Assembly (NCBI GenBank): GCA_003342815.1
Contig: PTEX01000048.1
Span: forward strand, 3,908,568-3,972,567
Direction: 5' to 3'
Length of the DNA: 64,000 nucleotides
Source: Eudromia elegans
Lineage: Eukaryota; Chordata; Aves; Tinamiformes; Tinamidae
Position 1 is the first letter of the stretch; the number at the start of each line of letters is the position of its first letter. The notes beneath the pieces are model-generated. The model was given only the letters and a program-made list of their open reading frames with translations. It was not told the DNA's origin and searched no databases. The translations under genes were made by a program, and so were the position numbers. Positions 23,654 through 34,550 of this stretch are shown one piece after another.

Positions 23654-24778
23654 CCTGAAATAAATAGCCAGCGTGAGGACAAACCTGGTACCAGAAGGCT
23701 TCACTCATGTTCAGACACGAACAAAAGGTCTAGGTACTGGCAAAAGGAAGATGTAAAAACTAACTAAAGAATAGAGTGGGTGTATTTAGTATTTATGTGA
23801 GACCAACATGGCAAACTCTATTTAGGTTTTATACCAAAAGCTTCACCTTTTGCAGCCTGTGGGTTTGAGTTGCACTAACAAAACACAATTACTGCTGTGG
23901 ATTTTCTTGCTTACAGTGAAAGGCCCCAGGCTCATCAGTGTGGCCTCTTTGACAGCTGGCACACAACAACAGAGGCATATGCCAAAGTTGCTCCATCTTC
24001 TCCAAGGCGATGAACCAGAAAGAGCCACAGTGCTCTAACCTGAATGCTTTCTTTTGGTGAGCTGGAAGTCCATTGCTTTCTTAGAAAGCAGACAGAAGTT
24101 GCAATATCTCTCTATTTCTCACGTATTCCACCGCTGGTCACTAGCCAGAGGCACCCGTTTTGCTAAATGGCTTGATGAGTGAGGAGTCAGTTTATGTCTG
24201 CGTGACTTACTTTACTTAAATACCTACCTCAGTCCTGCATGACCAGGATGGGCAGAGCAATCCCTCCTTTCTGAACCTCAACCAAATGCCTGCCTCTGGC
24301 TCCTGAGATTTCTCAATTAGGAAAATAGCTCCAGTCAGAGATTCAATGAGAGATGAAAGCAAGAGTCAACAAAAGTTCTGATTCAAGAAGTTATTAAGAA
24401 ATTCTCGAAGTATCAAGGCCCTTAGCTTTCCCTTACAGTCCTATGGCTGACTTGGGGCCCAAGAGTTCCTGAGTTTCCTTCAACAATTAGCCAGCAAAAT
24501 AAAGCTAATAACCAGCTAGTGGCATGTCTTCACATGGCAGAAAAATTTGCTTGCATGCCAAGAAGAAGTAGAGATGCTGCGGGAATGTTGCCATTTGGTG
24601 ACACCTGCCATAACAATATTTATAGCTAAGTAGATGTGTGTCCGTGTGAGTTCATGGGTGTGTTTGGGTGTAGATACAAATATTTGTCCTTTAGGTAGAT
24701 TTAGGAATATGCTTGATACGTTTGAGGTAAGGCAGCATCTCAAAGCATGCATTTTTTCCCTTACAAATTTCACTTGCA

Positions 24779-24824
24779 TTCTTTTTTCTTTTTCTCTTTT
24801 TTTCTTTTTTTTTTTTTTTTTTTC
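24779..24824. repeat. Polypyrimidine tract, 46 bases
   Basis: Uninterrupted C/T run, T-dominated, with a terminal run of about 19 T. It is followed by 'aatgcc' rather than AG, so it is not an obvious splice acceptor. Confidence 0.97.
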
Positions 24825-25281
24825 AATGCCATCAGTTCAACATATCTTTAAAAAGGATTTCTTTAGGCTTGGCTTCATTGCATGGATTTATCACAAACCG
24901 AAGATCTGATCTGATATTCATTTCACAGTAATCTGAGTTCATCCTGATACTTCATTTCTAAGAAATGTAGTTTACTATATAAGTTACATGTGCTATTTGC
25001 AGGCTGTGGTGAAATAATTTACATTTTAATTTATAATGTAGCCAGTAAGTAATCTCCCATTTGGGAGGGATTTTCCATGATTCCTTTGAATTTATTCCAT
25101 ATTCATGATTATTTATTAAATATTTTTTGAAAATTATGCTAAACTTCAAATGATTGACCTGACTGGTCAGTCACATCCAGGACTTTGAAGGGGATTTCTC
25201 CAATTTGAAGAATCTGTTCACATGATAAATCTATACACACACGCCCCAAACATGCTTTAAGCAGTAATTGGCACATAAATG

Positions 25282-25303
25282 CAGCTGTGAGCACTCACAG
25301 CTG
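25282..25303. promoter_or_regulatory. 22-bp perfect palindrome with two CAGCTG E-boxes
   Basis: The arms 'cagctgtgag' and 'ctcacagctg' are exact reverse complements around a 2-base centre. Each outer end is a CAGCTG E-box, the core bound by many bHLH dimers, spaced 10 bases apart. A homeodomain-type 'taattg' lies about 17 bases upstream. The palindrome is certain; the regulatory role is inferred. Confidence 0.5.
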
Positions 25304-25553
25304 ATATCATGCACTATTTCCTTTGAAAATTATGTGAATGCTTTCTCAATGTTCGTGGCACTGGTGGAGACTCATAGCAATTAATGTTTGCTAAAATGTA
25401 TTGGATGCATAAAAAATAAACAAAACATAAACAACATTTCCACCAGTAAATGAAATGCTTACTTGCATGAATATTTGCAGAATATAATTTCTGTTTGCTC
25501 AAGCCTTTTCACATGAAGTGTGCCTTTGTCTTTGTATGTGTGTGTGTTCCCAA

Positions 25554-25572
25554 TGAATATTTCGAATATTCA
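25554..25572. repeat. Short AT-rich inverted repeat around TTCGA
   Basis: The 7-base arms 'tgaatat' and 'atattca' flank 'ttcga'. It is AT-rich and could be chance. A further 'tgaatatt' follows just downstream at 25575. Confidence 0.8.
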
Positions 25573-25648
25573 GTTGAATATTTTATGACCTCTGACATTC
25601 CCACTTTGTCAGAGATCTAGTTGAGGTGTCAAAAACACTTTTTTTTCC

Positions 25649-25692
25649 CCCATGTAAAAAATGTTGCTGAAATGCATAACTTTTTACATGGG
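25649..25692. repeat. Perfect 12-bp hairpin with 20-base loop
   Basis: 'cccatgtaaaaa' and 'tttttacatggg' are exact reverse complements separated by 20 bases. It may be a tiny MITE relic, a replication template-switch product, or a structured element if transcribed. Confidence 0.95.
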
Positions 25693-26799
25693 AAATGAAA
25701 ATTTACTTTTTTGTTGTTTGCTTGTTTGTTTTTTGCCTTTATTGATCTATGTCTCAGCTCAGGACAACAGTAAATGATGTAATAGAAGTGCACATCATCC
25801 TCCAACCTTCACTGCTTTATCCTGTACCAGCTTCAAGCCTCAGTGTGGGCAACGCATCTAGCTGCTTACTTTGAATTATGCCAATCACAGTGCAGGTTGC
25901 AGAGGAAATTCTGCAAATCGTGGATATTAATCATAGTCAGTGAGTATCAATGATCAAGGCAAGCTTAAAAGATATAGTACAGGCACTGGATCCCAGCCCC
26001 TGCACTCTTGCAGATTCAAATGAATGTGATTCCACCTCTGCTACATAGACAGCCTCCTCTAGGACTGTGTATGTTTAATTACAGTTATTTTTATGACCCT
26101 AAAGATGAACAGTTGATGTTTCCAGAAGCTAAACAGGCAGTGTATCCTGCATTTACCTGGTAGCTGGCTGCTGCAGTCTTGGTTGAAGGAAGATAACTGC
26201 TGTCTTTTGTAACTTGGCTGGGAAGATGCTGCTCCACCGAAGGAAGAAATCACCTACATGTTGGTGCCTAAACCTTGATTATTTTGTACACAGCAAGCCA
26301 GCCAACTCCTCAGCCAGCAGCTGTAAGGCTGTTGGCTGCAGACAGTCCTGACTGGCAGGTTTGAAGCTGTCTAAAGGCCTGAGATGAGGCACTCAAACTT
26401 GGACGACTTCAGGTGACATGGAGGACCAGTCTAATAATGTTTTTAAATTTTGTTCTTTTAGGTTTTCCTCTATGGCTGTTTTCCCATCCTTATGCGAGTC
26501 TTGATACTGTCCTCTGGGTTGCTGTAGCTTGGTCCTGCCTTTGCTAAAGAGACAGAGCTGGACCCTGATCCCCGAGCTGGGTGCATGCTGATAGTAAACA
26601 GAGCTGAGAGTACTGCATGGGTCTTGTGAACATCCTGATGCGTGTGCAGCCTAGCATCATGTTGGTTTTTCCATCCCAATAGCATGATAGTGCTCACTTA
26701 CATCCACTCAACTTCTCATCTGCTGTAACCTCCCAATTCTTTTTTTTTTTTTCTTTTTTGTAAAATCTCTGGTCATCCTAACCATGTATTTTCACACTT

Positions 26800-27255
26800 C
26801 ACAGAATAGCAGAATGCTTAAGGTTGGAAAGGCACCTCTAGTGATCATCTAGTTCAACTCCCCTGTCATCAGGGAGTGCCTGTTGTTAACCAGGACTCCC
26901 CAACCCCTCTCCATGGAGCTGCTTTCCAGCACATCAATCCCTAATCTGTGCTGGTGCCTGGGGTTATTCCTGCCCAGGGGCAGGACCCTGCACTTGTCCT
27001 TGTTGAACCTCATGTGGTTCCTCTCTGCCCGACTCTCCATCCTGTCCAGGTCCCTCTGGAAGGCAGCACAGCCCTCTAGAGTGTTGGCCACTCTACCCAG
27101 TTTGGTATCATCCACAAACTTGCTGCAGGTGCCCTCTGTGCCCTCGTCCAAGTCATTGATGAAGAAGCTGAACAGTACCAGGTCCAGTACTGATCCCTGG
27201 TGGACACCACTGACCACAGTCCTCCAGCTAGGCTCGGCCTCATTTATCATGACCC
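26800..27255 (-). mobile_element. Avian CR1 LINE, internally deleted, RT frame still open
   Basis: Read on the minus strand, 27250 down to about 26885 is CR1 ORF2 reverse transcriptase with no stop for over 120 codons. Visible are SGVHQGS (motif B region; CR1 usually has GVPQGS), SFFINDLDEG, the catalytic FVDD followed by TKLG (CR1 usually FADD), and near the end GWGVLVNN. At about 26880 the sequence jumps straight into the CR1 3' terminus. On the plus strand this reads 'cacagaatagcagaatg', then 'aaggttggaaaggcacctct' and 'gatcatctagttcaactccc', the classic antisense CR1 tail. The ORF2 C-terminus and most of the 3' UTR are missing, as is everything 5' of the RT palm. The copy cannot be active, but its frame preservation makes it the youngest-looking element in the window. 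Confidence 0.95.
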
Positions 27256-28990
27256 TAATTGATTATTCCTAGCTGGTTATTCTTAGTCCACTATGGATTT
27301 ATTATTATTTTTGCTACGCTCCTAATGAATCCAGTCCTTTTTAATGAATGCATGTAGTCTCTCCCATGCTGGTGATATCTATGAATATGAGGACAGTCTC
27401 TATTACAGCGTGCAAGTCATTTGTGAAAACTGGAAAGTACCAAGTCAGGGAGTACAGATATGTTTTGTTTGCTGGAAATTTTTCTTGCTTTTCAAGGATG
27501 AGGTAGAAGAGGTTGTGAGTTCAAAAAAATTGACCAACCCTCTTGAGCTCCTTAAAGAAGCACAAAAATTTAGCTGAAGATTGGAGTGGGTGTTCAGGAA
27601 TCAGAAAAATTCATAGCTGTACAAACTGATATACTGACAATATTTGCAAATGCAGAGGAGCATAGGAACAAGAAAGTGTTGGTCACTTTCTATTACTGCT
27701 GTCACTAGCTACACTCTCTGCTATGAAGGGTTCAGTGGGGTCCAAAAAATAGCTCCATTTGGGAAGTGAAATGAAAGCTTCAAGCAAACACTGAATAGTA
27801 ACTTAGGTTTAATCCTGAAAAACTGTCTATGAAATCTCAGGAATTTTTAGAAAGTTATTGATTCCTTATGTCAAGCGAGTTATGAAAAGGTATGAACCAG
27901 TGAGTTATGTAAAGTTAGGAGCATTAGGGTCGTTAGAGTCTTTTACTGGTAAAAACACCCTGACTACGAGAAAACTTAGTATAAATATATTTATATACTT
28001 ATTTGTGTATTTCATAAATGGTTCACTGTAACATGCAAATTCCTTGGCTCCCAACACAGCCCTACACAGATGGTGAACTTTAGTCAGCTAAGTGGTGCAT
28101 TTCACTTCAAACCTTTCCTTTTATCTTTCACTTTTCCCTGCCCTTCCATCTTTTCTGCCAGCTACTCCTCAAAGGAGCCTGGGAACAAGAATAAGACCGT
28201 CTCCTCAGATGGCTTAATATTACTACTGTGAAGGTAGCCTGAATTCAAATCTCCACGTGAGAGCCTGGGAAGATCTGCATTTCTCCGCTGGCAAGGCTTT
28301 TGCACTGATAAACAGCAGCTTGCTCTGCATATTTCGATTAGATCTGCACAGGCTGATTGCATTAAAAGCCTTTTTTTTTTCCAGAGGTGTTGAAACCCCT
28401 CTTGTCTTAGGGCACCATAGTCTCTGTTTATACTTAGCTTACATTGATTTGTTGGCTAGGTACATGCAACTCCTTTCCAATATTAATGCTATTCCTCTCT
28501 GCCCTCCCAAAGCCCCGCAACCATGTGCTGAGGTTGCAGGGAGTGGACCAACGGCTTCCTTAAGGCTGGAGTGGGGTATTATAGCATATATACTCATTGA
28601 GTGAATTTCAGATTGGCTAAACAGTTTCACACAGTCCCTTCAAAAGATCCACAGGTGAAGAATTCACTGCTTTCCTTGTATATTCTGATGATGACAAATC
28701 GTTGCATTCCCCTATTTCTAATGGAAAATTTCAGGGCTTCCATTCCCACTTTCCCTTTCTCTGACCAATTAAAAAGCCTGTGAATCTTTTGTCTTGTGAA
28801 CATTTTCATAGATTCTAATCATATCACTGCTCAATTACCCTCCAATAAACTCCCTGGAACAGGTGATTTTAAGTAAGATTAAGCTCCTAATTGAAAGGTA
28901 TCTCTAGTAGTCTGAGATTTGTCTCTCAATTTTTCAAGGTCTACTTAAATGAGAACATGTTGGGATCTATGAAGTATTCTAGCATTAATC

Positions 28991-29012
28991 TAATCAATAC
29001 TTAATCAATACT
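28991..29012. repeat. Tandem duplication, 11 bp x 2
   Basis: Two exact head-to-tail copies of 'taatcaatact'. Confidence 0.95.
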
Positions 29013-31424
29013 TACCATCCTGCTCACTTCCTTTCCATTCATACATCAAATTGGTCCTTTTCCAGAAGTATCCTGTTAGGAGATGGTAAAGTAATTTGTG
29101 TCTGTCCTTTTCTGAGTCACTGTTTTAAAAAAAAGAGAGCTCCTTTGAGAGAAAGAGAGCATCCTTTGACCCTAGAGGTATATTTTTGCATTTACCAATA
29201 TTAAATTGAAGGTATAAAGTTATCTTTCCCGAGAGAGGAAATTTGTAAGAAAAGCATAGATTTAATAAGGTTTTTGCTGGGTCTAATGCCATAAACAAGG
29301 GCCATCTACTTCACCTGTCATATAGAATTGAAGACTTCTCTGGTTTATAATTATGAAAAAAAAATTCCTTGCTTTGGTCTCTCCGGCAGTGTTTTAAATA
29401 GAGATAGCATAGGCTGTAAAGCAACTGGTGGATGGAGAAGTTACCTGGAGGCACTCAATGGTCCATCCCACTCCCGTTAAGACTTCTCAGATTGCTGTAC
29501 AGCTGAAGATAAAGATCTGTGAGACAAATATGTCTGGAAAAGTGCTATTAGACTGAGTGATACATCTGGGAATTTCTGCTGGTCTGAAAAGAGATGGATG
29601 TAAGTCAGCAATTTCTGCTTGGAGAAAAACACATTCTCATTGCATTTTTTTCTTCTATTTTTTTACCATAGCTGGATGCATCTTCTTACTGCTTTGGCAA
29701 ATGGGTCAAACTCCTTTTTGGTTACTTTCCTGATTTCAGCAGCCTGATTAGTACCAGTTGCTTGGTAGGAGTATGATGCCTTACTCTGTGGGACTATACT
29801 TTATCAAGCATGGACTTTGGACTCTGGCTTTTGGCTGGGACCGATCAACAGAAGGAAAGGAAGGAAGGTCTGTCTAGTCTATGATTCTAGATGAAATTTC
29901 CAGATGTTGAGGTTTTTGTTTGGAAATACACTCCCTCTTAGGTGTGAAATGTCCTAATTTAAAACCAAAGTTCAACAGGAAGATAACAGACTGGATTATT
30001 TTACAATCTCTTTTTTTTTTATATTATAATGTGTAATATTTCTTCTCCTCTTTCTGTAGCTTATGATAGTCCCAAAGATGTTTGGGGAAATAGGAGATTC
30101 AAAACCAAATGCATCTTTTAATTCACCTTTTTATTAGGGGGTAGATCATGAGTAAGGTGGTAACCCTAGCTCCTCCCCTCTCCTCTTGATTCTCCTCAGG
30201 GAAAAGTCCCAGTGCCTTATTTTCCTGATCAGATCCTGTATTTCCCACAGAAACACTGCCACTGTCTCTACAGGACAGACACTCAGCAGAAGGAAGAAAA
30301 CCTCCCTAATTAATCTTCATTGCTTTATTATCACAAAATGCATTATCACCACATGTTGAAATAAGGTACAACTGATGAGAGCTGTTGAAGGAGAAACATG
30401 GCCTTCTGATTCTCTGCAGCTCCTATTTTAACTATCATCTTTTCTTTACTCAGCGGACTTCTAACTCCTTGCCCAAGCTCAGCCCCCTTCAGCTTGCTCC
30501 TTTACGTCTTACAGGTGACTTAAGTGTTTTTGTCAGGTTCTGTATGTAGAAAAGGCTCAAGCATTTTGATGACACTTCAGGGAAAATTCAGCCTCAAGGA
30601 AGTGCATGGCATGGAAAAATTTCAGGTACAGCCTTCAGACAAAAACAAATGAATATGGAGTCCTATGATGAATAATAGCAGACAGCATCAAGGCAAACAG
30701 ATCAACTTGAACAAATCTCACTAGAATTTAAAATCTGTTTTATGGGTTCTACAACCAACGAATAAGAGAAGTCTCATTTTCACAAAATGATGCACCCATT
30801 CACTTTGACATTCACTTTGCTCAAAGTCTCCTCTTCCTGTATCTTTTCCCAGGCTAAAGGCATGTCGAGCCTCAGAAAGCTAAGAAAGACTCAAAGCTCA
30901 TGCACAAGCAATCCTGTTCAAAGCGGATTTTCAAAGGCCAGAAGAAGTCACCACATCCATGAAAATAACTATGGAGGTTGATGGACACTACTCCATTTTG
31001 CAGGGCAAATGCTTTGAGATATATCCTAGTGATGGGCAGCAGAACAACATCTAAAAATAGAGAGCTGAGTGTTCAGTTTTTATCAATGTTGTGTTTGTCT
31101 TCGATCAGTGAACACCCTTTAAATCACAGAAGAACTTCTACCAGTCCTGATAATAGGGGTGGGGGACAAAACTAGCTTGTAGCTCTGAGTAACATATACC
31201 CCTCACCCCAACACTGCAAGCTATTAGCTCAAGACTTGTCAGCCTCTTGGGTTTTAATTAGTGAAGTTCCTGTTAAGGACATTTTTTTCATCACTTGCTG
31301 TATTCCAACACATTTCTTTCATTTGAAACCTGAGTGCTCTGCCAAGCCAGCCCACAATGTCAGGAGGGGAGGGACAGCCTGTCTAAACTACAGTCGTCTC
31401 TCTGTTCAACTTGATTCAATTTAG

Positions 31425-31560
31425 TGGAATTTCGCTTTGCCGAATGACAAGATGCTGTATTTTGACAGTTGCCTATTTATGCTAAAGTGGAGGCATAATA
31501 AAATCAGCTTGGCGTCTGCCTCGCTCTATCTGTAGATTTTGATTAAGAATTTGATGATTT
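31425..31560. promoter_or_regulatory. Candidate conserved non-coding regulatory block
   Basis: AT-rich sequence that nonetheless keeps at least four CpGs ('ttcgct', 'gccgaatg', 'ggcgtc', 'ctcgct'), unusual outside islands in amniotes. It contains a MEIS/TGIF-type TGACAG, several homeodomain-type cores and 'gattaag'. No frame is open through it. Conservation is guessed from texture only and was not tested. Confidence 0.25.
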
Positions 31561-32616
31561 TTTTTTTATTTGACTGACATTGGTGTTTAGTTTCTAATTT
31601 GTTGTGTTGGACTGTTTTCTGATCTCTCTTTTATTTTTTTAGTAAAAGCTTTCCTAAGAAACTGGCATTCTCATCCTCGAACACACCCTTCCTCAGCTGC
31701 CAATCTATAAAGGGAGACAGTATTGTTAAAAGGAAAAATTTTTTGCGTATTTTCTTTTCTCTTTAAAACTTACTGGAGAAAAAAACAGCTCAATGCAGAA
31801 AACAAACAAAAAATTATAATTTGCAAGGCTCAAATACTGAGGCTGTGGGCAAGAGGCTTTACGTTAGTCATATTTTCTTTTTTTTACTGTCTTAAGTGTA
31901 TTTGTTTTATTCTCTGTTAGAGAGGGCAGCTCAGAAGACACTGAGTTTTGTGCTACCCATTAGTTCCTGGAGAATTTAATTCTCCCAACTTGATCCAGGC
32001 ACTGAGCAAACTTTTATTCTTACCGTTATTGCAGAAAGCTCATTTGTGTGCAAAAAGTAAATATTTTGGGCCGTGATCTTCATCCAAGACGCGTGGACAT
32101 GAAGAGGTTCTTTAGATATACTGAGCCACAGCAACTGGTGATTGCAGGCACATCTATTTAGCACAGGGGACCCCAAGAATATCAGAACCCCATTTGGGTG
32201 TATACATATAGTTTCAGCTCCACAGTCTGGAGAAACCCAGCAGAGATGGTTGGCATCACAGCAGGTCACACCTCACCTAGTGCACTAGCAACAGTAGTTC
32301 TCCTTCCTACCAGGCCAGAATTTCTCCCAGAAAGGAGCCCCAGCCTTTGATCTCAGCCCCCAGAATGTGACAGCATTTATGTGTTCCAGCATTTGCAATC
32401 CAACCCATCTCAGAACTTAAAAGATAATTCATTTTGTGAGCCAAACTGAAGACTCTCATTTGTATGACATAGAGCATTGCTCCTGTCTATCTGAAGGCAG
32501 GAGGAATATGAGGGAGAAGAATTAATAGTGCTGTATGGCAATTAGGATTCCACTGGAAAAGTTAAAACAGCTAAAATAGCTAGGAATATACACTAGTGCC
32601 TTCTTGTAAATGAAAT

Positions 32617-32624
32617 ATTTGCAT
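32617..32624 (+). promoter_or_regulatory. Octamer motif ATTTGCAT
   Basis: Exact POU octamer in an AT-rich stretch. The single site has no supporting context, so functional relevance is uncertain. Confidence 0.25.
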
Positions 32625-33304
32625 TTATTCGTATTCTCTTTGCACTTGAGGAAGATAATCCACATCTGGAGATATTCAGGTCCCAGTCTTAGGCTCATCT
32701 CAAAGCAAGACCTGCCTGCTCACCAGTAGTTTCCCCCAGCATGCTGGTTTCCACAGGAAACGCCCCAGGGAGATGGACCACTAAGATGGCTCCTACTGCC
32801 CTGAAATATGTTTAAGACCTCTGTATGCTTCACACCCAAGGTGGTCTTGGATGTTTCCTTGGACCGTTCCTCTGAGGGTTTCTGAAAAATCTGTCCCTGT
32901 GTTGGTGTAACATCAGAAAAACAAAGCATGAAAGACACAGTTATGCCCTTCCCTCAATAAGATGTTTTATTCCATGGTATTTAGTGCTGTATTTTATGAA
33001 CTGAACTTAGATCCATGTAAAGACTGGATTTTTGATACCTTCTGAACAAAGCAGTTTGTCACAGTCCTAATTAATTATGATCACCACAAATGCCTATTCA
33101 TGCCAGGCCACCCAGTTCTCCTGATTATCATCACAAGGTTTCCTTTCAAGTGGAGCCCTTGCTGCAGCCGTGCTGCCTGGAGCAAAGGAAAACCTTGGCA
33201 TCCAGCTCGGTTTTACACCAGCCTTTAGGAGGTCCCGCGCTCCATCGCTGGCTCCAGCCTCAGCCCCGGCTCTCCCTCTCCTGCCTGGCACAGCCTCCAG
33301 CCCT

Positions 33305-33530
33305 GGGTCAAGGTTAAAGCGATTAACAGCATGGCAGTTGTTAAACGCGTGTACATTAATGAGCGAGAGTCACTCCTCATAACTTCATTCAGAGGAAAGT
33401 GAATTAAAACTATGAATTATTTCGCCCCATTAGAATGAGGGCAAAAGCGGCAGAAAATAAAGAAGCCATTAGTTCTTTAAGACAGCAGGAGAATTTAACC
33501 CATATTAAGGCACATTTTTAAAGTGATGTT
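33305..33530. promoter_or_regulatory. Candidate enhancer-like block (TAAT-rich, CpG-retaining)
   Basis: It follows a GC-rich stretch at 33165-33300. The block has a run of homeodomain-type cores ('gattaac', 'cattaatg', 'gaattaaa', 'gaattatt', 'cattag' twice). It retains six or so CpGs ('agcgat', 'aacgcgtg', 'gagcgag', 'ttcgcc', 'agcgg') in otherwise AT-rich DNA. A nuclear-receptor-like 'tcaaggtta' sits at its left edge. There are no repeats and no open frame. This texture is typical of deeply conserved developmental enhancers, but no alignment was available. Confidence 0.35.
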
Positions 33531-34049
33531 TTCCAGAACAAAACACCTGAGCTGTATCTGGTTAATTCACATTTCAAGTCTTCTTTTCTCTGGTCCTATG
33601 TAATTAGTAAACATTTTAATGGGATGATAAAATTGCATAACTAAGTCATCTATTTTTACTGAGGTCTGTACAGAAATTTCCTTAAAATGTGTGACTAGCT
33701 GTCACTTGTCTAGGTTGTCTTTTCATATGCACATCCTGCCTAGTTAATCCTGAGGGGACGGATCACAAGAATAAAGGATTTTCATGTTGAGGACTTCATG
33801 CTGAGTCCCCTCGGGAATGTAGGACCAGATGACTTCACCTGGACCACGTAATGTGCTCCTTGCAGGTAAACATGTAACCAGGAGGTCCTCCAACAGCATT
33901 TTCTATGCACAAATCCAAATGTCACCAGTGACATTCAGCAACACTCAGGGAGAAGTTCACATTTACTGCTCAAAAAAGCAAGAAGTCTTAAAAATTATGG
34001 TATGCCATGGGATGAACCCGGCTGAAGTTGTCATCACTGCTTTGGGCAG

Positions 34050-34160
34050 CTGCAATTGCAATTTTACCAGCAGCCGGGTGAAAATGCCCAAAGAAGACCA
34101 GCAATGCAAAACCCACCCTACAAATCTAACATGGAGAAGGCTTTGCTGGCTCTGCAACTG
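34050..34160 (+). other. Weak candidate exon, 37 open codons
   Basis: It is preceded by 'gctttgggcag' (weak acceptor, AG at 34048-34049) and followed by GTAAGT at 34161, a near-consensus donor after 'aactg'. The length is 111 bases, phase 0 at both ends, open throughout, with translation including FYQQPGENAQRRP and NMEKALLALQL. I recognise no family. The upstream pyrimidine tract is poor, so confidence is low. Confidence 0.15.
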
Positions 34161-34258
34161 GTAAGTGATTTAAATCCAAGTGCAGGAGTAAGAAGAAAGC
34201 AAGAGGGGAGCAACAGTGCACCTGACCTCGTGTCCCATGTCAGGATGCATGTCAGTTC

Positions 34259-34306
34259 TGAGAAAAATAGGGAAAATATAGGGAAAAATAGGGAAAAAAT
34301 AAACAC
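34259..34306. repeat. Degenerate A/G-rich tandem repeat (ATAGGGAAAA-like)
   Basis: Three close copies of an 'atagggaaaa'-type unit with length variation in the A runs. It is local slippage. Confidence 0.85.
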
Positions 34307-34465
34307 CAAAAAATCAGCAGCCAAGTTATTCATCAAAGGTGGGAAAAAAAAATCTTCCTGGCCTCTGTAAGAATCCAGTGGAAACCCTGAAGCATGGAAT
34401 TAATTAAGTACAAAGAAATGTAATTAATTTAATTAAATGCAATCCTTTTAGAAAGAGTTGCTCTG

Positions 34466-34550
34466 ATTAATGCCTGCTCCTGCAAATGCTTATGAATATA
34501 TTTAGCCCCATTCCCAAAGACAGCGTTTGCAGGATCTTGATTGGGGCAGC
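34466..34550. mobile_element. Inverted-repeat relic of an old amniote MITE-like repeat
   Basis: 'ctcctgcaaatgct' at 34477-34490 and 'agcgtttgcaggat' at 34522-34535 are inverted copies (12 of 14 paired) around a 31-base spacer with 'tttagccccatt'. The paired 'CCTGCAAA-GCT ... AGC-TTTGCAGG' wording matches a palindromic repeat I associate with many sauropsid genomes. I cannot name the family with certainty. No transposase is present. Confidence 0.5.

Larger units (their letters stand above)
17376..26799. other. Unique non-coding sequence
   Basis: About 9.4 kb with no recognised gene or large repeat. Consensus-quality plus-strand splice donors occur at 17952 (AAG followed by GTAAGT, nine codons after an ATG at 17925), 21897 and 24727, but no acceptor pairs with them convincingly. 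Separate entries cover an open frame at 21593, purine and pyrimidine tracts (23596, 24779) and three perfect palindromes or hairpins (25282, 25554, 25649). Confidence 0.55.
27256..33080. other. Unique non-coding sequence
   Basis: No gene or large repeat was recognised. It contains an 11-bp tandem duplication (28991), a candidate regulatory block (31425-31560) and an exact octamer ATTTGCAT at 32617-32624 in an AT-rich context. A good acceptor-like tract ends at 28381 ('ttttttttttccag') without a convincing partner donor. Confidence 0.55.

Noticed and set aside
27499-27520. let-7-like word 'tgaggtagaagaggttgtg'
   Set aside because: One extra base relative to let-7 and no complementary star arm within 80 bases, so no precursor hairpin. 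Coincidence.
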